NCBI GenBank assembly: GCA_910585875.1
Contig: CAJUIK010000004.1
Span: forward strand, 1 to 15,300
Origin: an uncultured Eubacteriales bacterium
Lineage (GTDB): Bacteria; Bacillota; Clostridia; Oscillospirales; Butyricicoccaceae
DNA: 15,300 nt
Direction of reading: 5' to 3'
Each line of letters begins with the position of its first letter. Position 1 is the stretch's first letter. Shown piece after piece: positions 6,900 through 13,867 of this stretch. The notes beneath the pieces were generated by a model. It was not told where the DNA came from, did not search any database, and saw nothing but the letters and a program-made list of their open reading frames with translations. The position numbers were made by a program, and so were the translations under genes.

Positions 6900-7439
6900 A
6901 TGAATCTTTGGCACGATATCGAGCCTGAGCGGATTCAGCCGGAAGAATTTCTGGCGGTGATCGAGATCCCCTCGGGCAGCAAAAAGAAATATGAGCTGGA
7001 CAAAGCCACCGGCCGCCTGCGGCTGGACCGGATTCTCTATACCTCTACCCAGTATCCGGCCAATTACGGCTTTATTCCCCGGACATATGCCGCCGACGGC
7101 GACCCGCTGGACGTGCTGGTGATTTGCAGCGAGCCTCTGGATCCGCTGGTAGAGGTGGAGTGCTATCCCATCGGCGCGGTGCGCATGGTGGACGAGCAGC
7201 AGAACGACGACAAAATTATCGCCATCCCTCTCCAGGACCCCACCTGGAATTATTATAAGGACTTGGACCAGCTGCCGCCCCATATCCTCAATCAGATTGT
7301 GAATTTTTTTGAGGTCTACAAGACGCTGGAGCACAAAAGCACGGCCCTGTGCAGCCGGCAAAACCGTCAGGCGGCTATGGAGGTAATCCGACAGGCCATG
7401 GAGCAATACGAACGCCATTTTTGCGGCCGGATGGAATGA
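6900..7439 (+). CDS. ppa: Family I inorganic pyrophosphatase
   Basis: This 179-residue protein is of normal length for soluble family I enzymes. It carries the PROSITE-type signature DGDPLDVLV, and catalytic residues line up with the Escherichia coli enzyme within a residue or two: Lys30 and Glu32 (KYEL), Tyr52, Asp66, Asp68, Asp71, Asp98, Asp103, Lys105 and Tyr140-Lys141. It hydrolyses pyrophosphate in the cytoplasm. The ATG at 6900 was chosen because it follows AAAAGGGGG and matches the family's N-terminus; the open frame upstream encodes an unrelated basic stretch. Pyrophosphate is released by threonylcarbamoyl-AMP synthase, encoded next, so the pairing makes metabolic sense, though this link is inference. 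Confidence 0.96.
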   Translation: MNLWHDIEPERIQPEEFLAVIEIPSGSKKKYELDKATGRLRLDRILYTSTQYPANYGFIPRTYAADGDPLDVLVICSEPLDPLVEVECYPIGAVRMVDEQQNDDKIIAIPLQDPTWNYYKDLDQLPPHILNQIVNFFEVYKTLEHKSTALCSRQNRQAAMEVIRQAMEQYERHFCGRME

Positions 7440-7486
7440 AACGCCTGCGCCTCGGGAGGCGCGCAGAATAAAGGAGCCGATAGAAT

Positions 7487-9118
7487 ATGGAAACATTGAT
7501 GCTGAACGCATATGACAACGAGGATATCCGCCGGGCGGGAGAATTGCTGCGCCAAGGCGGCGTGGTGGCCATCCCCACGGAAACGGTGTACGGCCTGGCG
7601 GCGGACGCCACCAGCGGTACGGCTGTGGAACGGATTTTCCAGGCCAAAGGCCGGCCCCAGGACAATCCGATGATCGTCCACATCGCCTCCATGGAGGATC
7701 TGCCCCCTCTGGTGGAGCAGGTGTCCCCGGCGGCGGAAAAGCTAGCTCGGCTGTTTTGGCCCGGGCCCCTGACCATGGTGTTTCGCAAAAGCGGCCGGGT
7801 GCCGGAAATCGTCACCGCCGGGTTGGACACCGTGGCCATACGGATGCCTCAGCATCCCTCTGCCCGGGCGGTGATCGAAGCGGCCCAAGCGCCGCTGGCC
7901 GCCCCTTCGGCCAATCGGTCCGGCAAGCCCAGCCCCACGGAGGCCCGCCATGTGATGGCGGATATGAAGGGGCTCATCGAAGCCGTGGTGGACGGCGGCG
8001 AATGCGAAGTGGGTGTGGAATCCACCGTGGTGGATATGACGGGCCCGGTGGCTCGGGTGCTGCGCCCCGGCGCCGTCACCCCCGAGCAGATCCGTCAGGC
8101 TTTGGGCCGGGTGGAAGTGGACGACGCCGTCTTCCGCAAGGTGGACGACAGTCAGCCGGTTCGTTCGCCGGGCATGAAATACCGCCATTACGCCCCTCGG
8201 GCGCCGCTGACCCTCTTTGTGGGCGCGCCGGATGTGACGGCTCGGGCCATCGAACAGGAAATGCAGCCCCACGACGCGGTGCTCTGCTTTGACGAATACC
8301 ACGATTTTTACGACGATGAAAAGGGCCCTGTGCGCACTTACGGCCCTTCCAGCGATAAACAGGCCCAGGCTCATCAGCTGTTCGCCGCCCTGCGGGAGCT
8401 GGACGAGACTTCCTGCCAGCGCATTCTGGCCCAGGCGCCCCGCCCCTTTGGAGAGGGCCTGGCAGTGAGCAACCGCATTCAGAAGGCCGCCGGATTTGAG
8501 ACTGTCCGCCCGGCCAAAGCCGTCGTGGCGGGCGTCACCGGCACTTCGGGCAGCGGCAAGAGCAGCGTGGGCGCCTGCCTGCGGGATATGGGATGGCAGG
8601 TGATCGACGCCGATTTGGTGTATCATCAGCTGCTGATGCTGGATAGGAATTTGACCGCCACTGTGCTCAACCAATTTCCCCAAGTGGCCGGGGCTGACGG
8701 CAACGTGGACCGCAAGGCCCTGGGCGAAATCGTCTTTGAGGACCGCTCCGCCATGCGGCGGCTCAACGCCATCACCCATCCGGCAGTCAAGCGGGAGATC
8801 CTGCGGCGCATCCGCGTGCTGACCAGCCAGGGCTGCCGCCGAATCGGCCTGGACGTGCCGCTGCTCTATGAAAGCGGTTTAGACCATGTATGCGACTTTG
8901 TGGTGGGCGTGGTGGCTCCGGAGCCCGCCCGGGAGGAACGGATCGTTCGGCGGGACGGCATCAGTCCCGAGCAGGCTCGGGCTCGTCTGGCCGCCCAGCC
9001 CGACCGGGAGTTTTACGAGGCCCTGTGCGATATCCTGATTGAAAACGACGGCGACCGCCAGGCCCTGCGCCAGAGCCTGGAGCAGGAAATGGCCCAAGCC
9101 ATGAAAGAAACCGAATAA
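7487..9118 (+). CDS. sua5-coaE: Fusion protein: Sua5-type threonylcarbamoyl-AMP synthase + dephospho-CoA kinase
   Basis: One continuous 543-residue frame joins two complete enzymes. Residues 1 to about 205 are a YrdC/Sua5 domain: PTETVYGL (30-37), KGRP (54-57), SANRSG (141-146) and STVVD (179-183). The hallmark Sua5 linker SPGMKYRHYAP (227-237) and the Sua5 C-terminal domain follow to about 340. From 345 on there is a full CoaE: P-loop GTSGSGKS (352-359), DADLVYHQLL, DVPLLYESGLD and the ERIVRRDGIS lid region. The first part makes threonylcarbamoyl-AMP for the t6A modification of tRNA; the second phosphorylates dephospho-CoA in the last step of CoA synthesis. An AAGGAG (7471-7476) precedes the ATG, and no internal ribosome site is seen near the junction, so a single chain is expected. 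It ends the prfA unit. Confidence 0.95.
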   Translation: METLMLNAYDNEDIRRAGELLRQGGVVAIPTETVYGLAADATSGTAVERIFQAKGRPQDNPMIVHIASMEDLPPLVEQVSPAAEKLARLFWPGPLTMVFRKSGRVPEIVTAGLDTVAIRMPQHPSARAVIEAAQAPLAAPSANRSGKPSPTEARHVMADMKGLIEAVVDGGECEVGVESTVVDMTGPVARVLRPGAVTPEQIRQALGRVEVDDAVFRKVDDSQPVRSPGMKYRHYAPRAPLTLFVGAPDVTARAIEQEMQPHDAVLCFDEYHDFYDDEKGPVRTYGPSSDKQAQAHQLFAALRELDETSCQRILAQAPRPFGEGLAVSNRIQKAAGFETVRPAKAVVAGVTGTSGSGKSSVGACLRDMGWQVIDADLVYHQLLMLDRNLTATVLNQFPQVAGADGNVDRKALGEIVFEDRSAMRRLNAITHPAVKREILRRIRVLTSQGCRRIGLDVPLLYESGLDHVCDFVVGVVAPEPAREERIVRRDGISPEQARARLAAQPDREFYEALCDILIENDGDRQALRQSLEQEMAQAMKETE

Positions 9119-9134
9119 AACAGAATAAAAGCAG

Positions 9135-9171
9135 ACGCCCCTGCGCAAACTGAGCGCAGGGGTGTTTTTTT
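9135..9171 (+). terminator. Intrinsic terminator after the Sua5-CoaE gene
   Basis: ACGCCCCTGCGC (9135-9146) pairs with GCGCAGGGGTGT (9154-9165), including one G-U pair, around a 7-base loop, and a run of seven T residues ends at 9171. The T-run overlaps the first possible start codon of tepA. Confidence 0.93.
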
Positions 9172-9997
9172 GAACACGCGACATGAAAACAAGGCAAATT
9201 GCCAAATCGACGAAGAAAAGTTGAACTGCGGAGGCGGGGGCTCGGAGGAGCCGGAAAGCCAAGAGGGCCGGGAACAGGGCGAGGAAAATCTGGAGCAAAT
9301 TCGCCAGATGGGCTCGCTGACCATGGAGAACAAGGAGAAAAAATCCTCTGTCCACTGCCTGACCATCGTGGGCCAAGTGGAGGGCCATATGCTGCTGCCG
9401 CCTCAGAACAAGACCACCAAATATGAGCACGTCATGCCCCAGCTGGCCGCCATTGAAGAAACCGACGATATCGACGGCCTACTGATTTTGCTGAACACAG
9501 TGGGCGGCGACGTGGAGGCCGGATTGGCCATCGCAGAGCTGATTGCCGGCATGAAAAAACCCACTGTTTCTTTGGTGCTGGGGGGCGGGCATTCCATCGG
9601 CGTGCCTTTGGCGGTTTCCGCCCGGCGCAGCTTTATCGCGCCTACCGCCTCCATGACCATTCATCCGGTGCGGCTGAGCGGCACTGTGATCGGCGTGCCC
9701 CAGACCATGACCTACTTTGAAAAAATCCAGGAGCGCATCATCGATTTTGTGGTGGCAAACAGCCATGTGAAGGCCAAGGAATTCCGCCGCCTGATGCTGA
9801 AAACCGGGGAGCTGACCACTGACGTAGGCAGCGTAGTCTACGGTAAGGACGCGGTGGATATCGGCCTCATCGACAGCCTGGGCAGCCTCAGCGACGCCCT
9901 GGACTGCCTCCACGCCATGATCGACGCGGAAAAGAAGGGAGAGGAGACGCGCCATGCTGCACACCATTGTGCCGATGGATCAAATCTTTCCAACTGA
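9170..9997 (+). CDS. tepA: ClpP-like translocation-enhancing protein TepA
   Basis: The core from about residue 60 (SVHCLTIVGQVEG, LPPQNKTTKYEHV) to 250 matches Bacillus TepA as I remember it. The ClpP-type nucleophile is Ser142 in GGGHSIGVP, and His165 lies in MTIHPVRL. TepA-type proteins are cytoplasmic serine hydrolases with the ClpP/crotonase fold, linked to protein export and to sporulating Firmicutes. The start is uncertain. The longest frame begins with TTG at 9170, seven bases after AGGGG, but both lie in the preceding terminator. A TTG at 9221 would give 258 residues, while ATGs at 9311 and 9323 would remove an acidic head typical of the family. The 3' end overlaps the ylzJ-like gene by 44 bases. 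No promoter is evident. Confidence 0.92.
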   Translation: MNTRHENKANCQIDEEKLNCGGGGSEEPESQEGREQGEENLEQIRQMGSLTMENKEKKSSVHCLTIVGQVEGHMLLPPQNKTTKYEHVMPQLAAIEETDDIDGLLILLNTVGGDVEAGLAIAELIAGMKKPTVSLVLGGGHSIGVPLAVSARRSFIAPTASMTIHPVRLSGTVIGVPQTMTYFEKIQERIIDFVVANSHVKAKEFRRLMLKTGELTTDVGSVVYGKDAVDIGLIDSLGSLSDALDCLHAMIDAEKKGEETRHAAHHCADGSNLSN

Positions 9998-10160
9998 AAC
10001 GCAGTCAGAGCGCCCCGACGGGCAGACTGCCGCGCCAAACGGAGCCGGCATTGTTCCGGCCGTCTTGCGCGGCGTCAGCTTGACGGAGGAAGCCGCCTCA
10101 GGCGGCGCCATGGCGAAGCTGGATCGCAGAACTGCCCTTGGACAAGCCTTCTCCTGCTGA
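9954..10160 (+). CDS. ylzJ: YlzJ-like protein, C-terminal part atypical
   Basis: This is a 68-residue protein. The start MLHTIVPMDQIFPTE resembles the YlzJ head (MLYTIMP...VFP), and the gene overlaps the end of tepA exactly as ylzJ follows tepA in Bacillus relatives. AGGAG (9942-9946) is seven bases upstream. The function of YlzJ is unknown. After about residue 35 I no longer see the family's usual RLxSTDPxDYL segment; the remainder (from RGVSLTEEAASGGAM on) is encoded by a palindrome-rich stretch, and the stop codon lies in the loop of a large hairpin. The C-terminus may have been replaced by a repeat insertion, so the gene may be degraded. The ftsK/spoIIIE gene often found next is absent. 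Confidence 0.7.
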   Translation: MLHTIVPMDQIFPTETQSERPDGQTAAPNGAGIVPAVLRGVSLTEEAASGGAMAKLDRRTALGQAFSC

Positions 10161-10177
10161 AGCAGGGGAAGGCTTGT
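10092..10177. repeat. Cluster of three palindromes, possible REP-like intergenic repeat
   Basis: Three inverted repeats follow closely: GCCGCC-TCA-GGCGGC (10092-10106), CGCCATGGCG (10106-10115), and a 17-bp hairpin with arms ACAAGCCTTCTCCTGCT (10142-10158) and AGCAGGGGAAGGCTTGT (10161-10177), including one T-G wobble. Preceded by TGACGGAGG (10081-10089), the arrangement resembles palindromic repeats scattered in Oscillospiraceae genomes; that comparison is from memory. The large hairpin lies between convergent genes and could also end transcription, though no good T-run follows on either strand. Confidence 0.6.
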
Positions 10178-10189
10178 TTGCGAAGCGGC

Positions 10190-10615
10190 TCATATGGAAG
10201 GGCGTTTCCGTATTTGAATCAAACGAAGCAGGTCGCGATACAGTTCGTTTTGCTCCGTTATTTCTATGATCAGTCACCTTTGCCCGTTTCCCTCCGGCGT
10301 CTGCCGGTAGAGGGTCCGCAATTCCGCCGTACATTCCGGCAAGATTGCCTCGGCAAATTCTTTTTCCCTTCTGCCCACGGCCGTCAGAGCGCGGAAATAG
10401 CCCTCTTTGGGATAGAGCGTACGTAATGTTTTTCCGGATTTTTTGAATTTTACATTCCACCCGGGCTCCCAGCTGCATGAGCTGAATTCTATCGTTTCGC
10501 CGCACTGGTACGCCGTCTTTATGGCAGAGCAAAATACTGTAAAAACAGGGTTTTGGACATAGGCCCCGATTTCCTCAAGGGTCGGGGGCGTATTTTTATC
10601 GCGCAAATCAATCAT
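10190..10615 (-). pseudogene. DUF3788 family protein gene interrupted by an in-frame TGA
   Basis: The frame starts at the ATG at 10615, with GGAGG seven bases upstream, and reads MIDLRDKNTPPTLEEIGAYV, then SSCSWEPGWNVKFKKSGKTL and TLYPKEGYF, the core of DUF3788 as I recall it. It meets TGA at 10274-10276 after NGQR (113 residues). Beyond the stop the same frame continues LIIEITEQNELYRDLLRLIQIRKRP and ends at TGA (10190-10192), for 141 codons in all, the family's usual length. The family has Trp at the stop position (GQKWLMIEV), so one G-to-A change (TGG to TGA) explains the break. The function of DUF3788 is unknown. Either this is a recent pseudogene, a sequencing error, or a shortened protein; readthrough is less likely because TGA ends several intact genes here. 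Confidence 0.8.
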
Positions 10616-10696
10616 GCCGGGCCTCCTTGTTCCATTTATGAGTCCATTATCGGTTTTCAGGCTGACGTCATTTATTTTGCCCAAATGGCCGGCGGC

Positions 10697-10725
10697 TTGC
10701 AAAAAACGGTGGGGTTTGGTATACT
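10697..10725 (+). promoter_or_regulatory. Sigma-A promoter of the P1 peptidase gene
   Basis: TTGCAA (10697-10702), a 17-base spacer and TATACT (10720-10725) lie 37 bases ahead of the peptidase start. The region between the divergent DUF3788 and peptidase genes is otherwise AT-richer than its surroundings. Confidence 0.85.
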
Positions 10726-10762
10726 GAATAAAAGGAAAATTGACGAAAAAGGACGATGAGGG

Positions 10763-11794
10763 ATGTATCAAAAGCGGATTAACGAATATGGCGTTACGGT
10801 AGGGCGGCTGCCTCGGGGCGCTCGGAACAAAATTACAGACGTGGCCGGGGTGCTGGTGGGACACAAGACGATCGATAACGAGCAGAATAAAACCGGCGTC
10901 ACAGTCATTGTGCCTGCGCCGGGCAATGTGTACGACCAGAAGCTGCCGGCGGCAGCTTTTGTCTGGAATGGATACGGCAAAACCGCCGGTCTGATGCAGA
11001 TCGACGAGCTGGGCGTGCTGGAAACGCCCATCGCCCTGACCAACACCATGAACGTGGGCTTGGTCTGGGACGGCTTGATGGAATACGCCGCCCGGCAATG
11101 CGCCCAGGACGGGATTGAGCTTTACAGCTTGAATCCGGTGGTGGGCGAATGCAACGACAGCCGAATCAACAACATCCTCCGCCGGGCGGTGCAGCCCGAA
11201 CACGTGCTGGAGGCCATTGCCTCCGCCTCGGCGGATTTTGAGGAAGGGGCCGTGGGAGCCGGCCGGGGCACGATCTGCCATGGACTCAAGGGCGGCGTGG
11301 GCTCCGCCTCCCGGGTGGTGATGCTGGACGGCAAAAAATATACTCTGGGCGTGTTGGTACAGAGCAACCACGGCAAGTTGGAGGACTTGACGGTGGACGG
11401 AATGCGCCTGGGCGAGGGATTGGCCGTCCGGGATTTGGGGGTGACCGCCAACCGGGGCAGCACGATGATTGTCGTGGCCACCGACCTGCCTTGCAGCCCC
11501 CGGCAGCTGGGCCGCATCCTGCGCCGGGCCAGCGTGGGGTTGGCCCGCTTGGGCAGCTATGTGGCCCACGGCAGCGGCGAGGTGATGATCGGCTTTACCA
11601 CCGCCCGCCGGATTCCCAACCGGCCCACCGCCGATATCCTGCCGAGCCAGGAAATGAACGAAATTCGGCTGGATCTGGCCTTCCGGGCTGTGGCCGAGGC
11701 CACGGAAGAAGCCGTCCTCAACAGCATGGTCTGCGCCGACCCCTGCCCCCGCCTGGATGGGGAAATGGTTCATAGCTTGAGAGAATTTCTCTAA
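10763..11794 (+). CDS. P1 family peptidase (DmpA-like aminopeptidase / D-esterase)
   Basis: At 343 residues this is a whole P1 (S58) family protein. Features seen are ITDVAGVLVGHKTI near the N-terminus, the GAGRGTICHGLKGGVGSASR glycine-rich segment in the middle, VLVQSNHG, and NRGSTMIVVATDLP, where the family self-cleaves between Gly232 and Ser233 to expose the nucleophile. TGARRI-like TTARRIPNR follows. Members hydrolyse N-terminal residues from peptides or D-amino acid derivatives in the cytoplasm, and the precursor matures into two chains. AAGGA lies nine bases before the ATG, and a near-consensus promoter is 37 bases upstream. No signal peptide is present. The physiological substrate is not deducible. 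Confidence 0.93.
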   Translation: MYQKRINEYGVTVGRLPRGARNKITDVAGVLVGHKTIDNEQNKTGVTVIVPAPGNVYDQKLPAAAFVWNGYGKTAGLMQIDELGVLETPIALTNTMNVGLVWDGLMEYAARQCAQDGIELYSLNPVVGECNDSRINNILRRAVQPEHVLEAIASASADFEEGAVGAGRGTICHGLKGGVGSASRVVMLDGKKYTLGVLVQSNHGKLEDLTVDGMRLGEGLAVRDLGVTANRGSTMIVVATDLPCSPRQLGRILRRASVGLARLGSYVAHGSGEVMIGFTTARRIPNRPTADILPSQEMNEIRLDLAFRAVAEATEEAVLNSMVCADPCPRLDGEMVHSLREFL

Positions 11795-11820
11795 TCCATC
11801 GGGCCCGCAGGCGCGCAACG

Positions 11821-11842
11821 AGGCCGGCGCCGGCGGCCTTTT
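11821..11842 (+). terminator. Weak terminator-like hairpin after the P1 peptidase gene
   Basis: AGGCCG (11821-11826) can pair with CGGCCT (11834-11839), followed by only four T residues (11839-11842). It may be partial, letting some transcription reach the next gene, for which I see no promoter. Confidence 0.35.
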
Positions 11843-11905
11843 GCCGCAATCACTCTGGCTCGACAGGCCGTTCGGCGATTTTGCCGAGGAGGAAGGAGAT
11901 TGACC

Positions 11906-12388
11906 ATGAAGCAGAGTAAAGCCAACGGGGCTGGAGGAAAAATTCTGCTCGCCGCCTTGGGGACGCTGCCCATGGCCGGGGGCTGGTTGATGAATTGGTA
12001 TATGATGCAGGAGGATTCCCTTCGGCGTTTTGATTTGATTTCGGCGGGTTTTCTCCTTCTTTGGGGGCTGCTGGCTTTTACGGCCTGCCCCTGGGCCAAA
12101 AGCGCCAAGGAGGCAGTTTTGCTGCTCCACGCCGTCGCCGCCTTGGATTTGCTGTTGCTGGCGGTTCAGGAGATCGTGTTGGGCGCCTATTGGTCCAACT
12201 CGATGGGATTGTGGAGCCAACTGTTTTTTCTGCCTGTTTTGCCTTTCGCTTCCACGCCAACCGCTTGGATTGGCAGGATCATAGGCGGGGCCCCGCTCTT
12301 TCTATCGTATGTGATCGCCTTTACCCTGATGGTCCTGATCGCCTGGGCCGGCTCCAGTTTGCGCAAAAGAATGGGCAAATCGCGATAG
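11906..12388 (+). CDS. Unrecognised 160-residue integral membrane protein
   Basis: The protein has about four hydrophobic spans: roughly residues 13-32, 43-62, 69-90 and 125-150. It has a short Lys-rich head and a basic tail (SSLRKRMGKSR), suggesting both ends face the cytoplasm. The start at 11906 follows GGAAGGAG by seven bases; a TTG six bases earlier is less likely. I do not recognise a family. It lies 111 bases after the P1 peptidase on the same strand and meets the HAD phosphatase gene tail to tail, so it may be a weakly linked second gene of the peptidase unit. Confidence 0.8.
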   Translation: MKQSKANGAGGKILLAALGTLPMAGGWLMNWYMMQEDSLRRFDLISAGFLLLWGLLAFTACPWAKSAKEAVLLLHAVAALDLLLLAVQEIVLGAYWSNSMGLWSQLFFLPVLPFASTPTAWIGRIIGGAPLFLSYVIAFTLMVLIAWAGSSLRKRMGKSR

Positions 12389-12424
12389 AAACGGCGGCCT
12401 TGCGCGCCGGGGCGGAGCTTCTTG

Positions 12425-13027
12425 TCAGTCCTGGCGGATGTGGGGCCGGTTATCCGGGCCCATCAGGGCTACAGAGCAACCGGCCCGCCGGGCGGCCTGG
12501 GCCGCGTGGAGAGAGTCCTCAAAGACCAGGCAGTCCGCCGGCGGCGTTTGCAGGCGGCGGGCGGCCAGCTGAAAAATCTCCGGCTGGGCCTTGGTGAGGC
12601 CGGTGTTCTCCGGGGTGAGGACGGCGGAAAAATAGCGCTCCAGGCCGCAGCGGGCCAGGGCGGCCCGCACGTGGTTCTCGTGGCCGGCGGTGACAATGGC
12701 CGCCGGCGTTTCCCGTCGGGCCAGCCGGGGCAGATAGTCCAGAGCCCAGCCGAACGGCTGGATCTGCCGGGCGTAGGCCTGGGCCGTCATCTCCAGCATT
12801 CGCTCCATCAGCCGCTCCGCGCTTTCCGCTAGGCCAAAGCGGCTGCGGAAGTATTGGCAGGCCTGGAGGATGGTCATAGCTTCCACCTCTCGGCCGATGT
12901 CCGGCGGCGGCTCCACGCCGAAAGCGCGCAGAAAATCCTGGTCCAGCTGGGTCCAGACCCACATAGAATCGAACAACGTGCCGTCAAAATCAAAAATCGC
13001 GGCTTTGGGGATGAGAAAATCTTTCAT
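12425..13027 (-). CDS. HAD superfamily hydrolase (subfamily IA, beta-phosphoglucomutase-like)
   Basis: This 200-residue protein has the HAD motifs in order: motif I FDFDGTL with nucleophile Asp13 and acid/base Asp15, motif II Thr113 in IVTAG, motif III Lys146 in GLTKAQPEIF, and motif IV Glu170-Asp171 in VFEDS. A helical cap sits between motifs I and II, as in class C1 phosphatases and phosphoglucomutase-like enzymes. It should act on a small phosphorylated metabolite in the cytoplasm; the substrate is unknown. GGAGG precedes the ATG. The start lies only 17 bases beyond the terminator of the upstream lipoprotein gene, and no promoter fits between, so expression probably depends on readthrough. 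Confidence 0.93.
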   Translation of the reverse strand: MKDFLIPKAAIFDFDGTLFDSMWVWTQLDQDFLRAFGVEPPPDIGREVEAMTILQACQYFRSRFGLAESAERLMERMLEMTAQAYARQIQPFGWALDYLPRLARRETPAAIVTAGHENHVRAALARCGLERYFSAVLTPENTGLTKAQPEIFQLAARRLQTPPADCLVFEDSLHAAQAARRAGCSVALMGPDNRPHIRQD

Positions 13028-13044
13028 ATCGTCCTCCGCTGAAC

Positions 13045-13075
13045 AAAAAGGATATGCCTTGGCATATCCTTTTTT
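13045..13075 (-). terminator. Intrinsic terminator between the lipoprotein and HAD genes
   Basis: AAAAAGGATATGCC (13045-13058) and GGCATATCCTTTTT (13061-13074) are perfect complements around two bases, with A and T tracts on both sides, so the structure can work on either strand. It follows the lipoprotein stop by about 13 bases on the minus strand. Confidence 0.85.
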
Positions 13076-13087
13076 GCGTTGTTTGGT

Positions 13088-13744
13088 TTACTTGGCGTCT
13101 TCGCCCACGCCCACCTGCTCGCCCAATACCATCCGCAGACCTTTAGAGAAATTCTGGGCCTGGGCGGTGTGGCTTTCCAGCTCCTCCTGAAGGACCAGGG
13201 CTTCCGCCATGTTGCTTTCGTCTTTGGCGGCTTCGGCGATAGCCGCCGTCAGGCGCAGCACCTCGCCGGAGGAGACGGCGCCGCTGCTGATCAGTTCGTG
13301 GGCTTCGGCATAGATTTCCGGCGGCTCCAACTCGATAAAGCGGGTGTAGAGCGGCGGCATTTTTGCCACCAGGCCCATGGCCAGGTCCATTTTGCTCTGG
13401 CGGATTTTTTTCTGTTCCTCTGTCTCCGCCGGGGCGCTGACGGCTTCGTCCAGCTTCAGAGAAGCCTCGTTGCTGGCTCGCATCAGCTCGTCGTAATACT
13501 GCTGGCAGACGGCCTCATATTCCTCCTTGGTCAGCGGGCCCTCGTGGTCCGGCAAGGCGGGCTTGTCCTTGTCGAGGGAGTCGGCGTCGGGGGTTTGGGC
13601 CGGGCCTTCTGTCCGGTCGGCCTGGTCTGGTTGCTCCGGCTGTTCTGTCTGTTGGTTGCATCCCCACAGGCCCAGCAGAAGCAGACCGGCGAGCAGGCCG
13701 GCGGTCAAACGCCGGGCCATGGATTTGTGATGAATATCGTCCAT
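13088..13744 (-). CDS. Lipoprotein with helical C-terminal domain, function unknown
   Basis: This is a protein of about 218 residues. It has a basic head with RR at 11-12, a hydrophobic stretch, and a lipobox ending LWGC with Cys29 as the lipidation site. After Cys comes a Gln/Pro/Asp/Glu-rich linker of about 45 residues, then a mostly helical domain (from LTKEEYEAVCQQYYDELM to the end) with an acidic character. It should be tethered outside the cytoplasmic membrane. An AAGGAG (13755-13760) serves either ATG 13744 (10-base spacing, chosen) or ATG 13750 (4-base spacing). The frame stays open to 13840, but that would run through the leader. A sigma-A promoter is 120 bases upstream and a terminator follows. 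I do not recognise the family. Confidence 0.82.
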   Translation of the reverse strand: MDDIHHKSMARRLTAGLLAGLLLLGLWGCNQQTEQPEQPDQADRTEGPAQTPDADSLDKDKPALPDHEGPLTKEEYEAVCQQYYDELMRASNEASLKLDEAVSAPAETEEQKKIRQSKMDLAMGLVAKMPPLYTRFIELEPPEIYAEAHELISSGAVSSGEVLRLTAAIAEAAKDESNMAEALVLQEELESHTAQAQNFSKGLRMVLGEQVGVGEDAK

Positions 13745-13768
13745 GAACATAAATCTCCTTTTGATGGA

Positions 13769-13849
13769 CCAAGCCGCCAGAGGGCTTGGGTTGTTTTGGG
13801 CGGAACGTCTAATTTCTCCGGCCTCCCCGTCTTGGGCCAACCGGTTGGC
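13769..13849 (-). promoter_or_regulatory. Structured leader of the lipoprotein gene
   Basis: Between the promoter and the start there are about 110 transcribed bases. They contain a perfect 14-base palindrome GCCAACCGGTTGGC (13836-13849), close to the predicted transcription start, and a 7-bp hairpin (CCAAGCC 13769-13775 with GGCTTGG 13783-13789) just upstream of the ribosome binding site. The palindrome could be a repressor operator or an RNA stem; neither is shown. Confidence 0.45.
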
Positions 13850-13867
13850 AACGCGGCGTCTTTTGAT

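Noticed and set aside
7447..7462. A GCGCCT / AGGCGC hairpin between ppa and the Sua5-CoaE gene
   Set aside because: The stem is only 6 bp and there is no T-run; chance in G+C-rich DNA is enough to explain it.
7742..8779. A 345-codon minus-strand frame opposite the Sua5-CoaE gene
   Set aside because: The His/Gly/Arg-rich composition follows from reading G+C-rich coding DNA backwards; no start signal is present and the sense strand encodes two complete enzymes.
10274..12220. A 648-codon open frame on the minus strand opposite the P1 peptidase
   Set aside because: Only its last 113 codons (the DUF3788 part) have a ribosome site and a recognisable family. The rest is the shadow of the peptidase gene and a membrane protein gene, rich in His, Gln and Pro as expected from an antisense frame in G+C-rich DNA.
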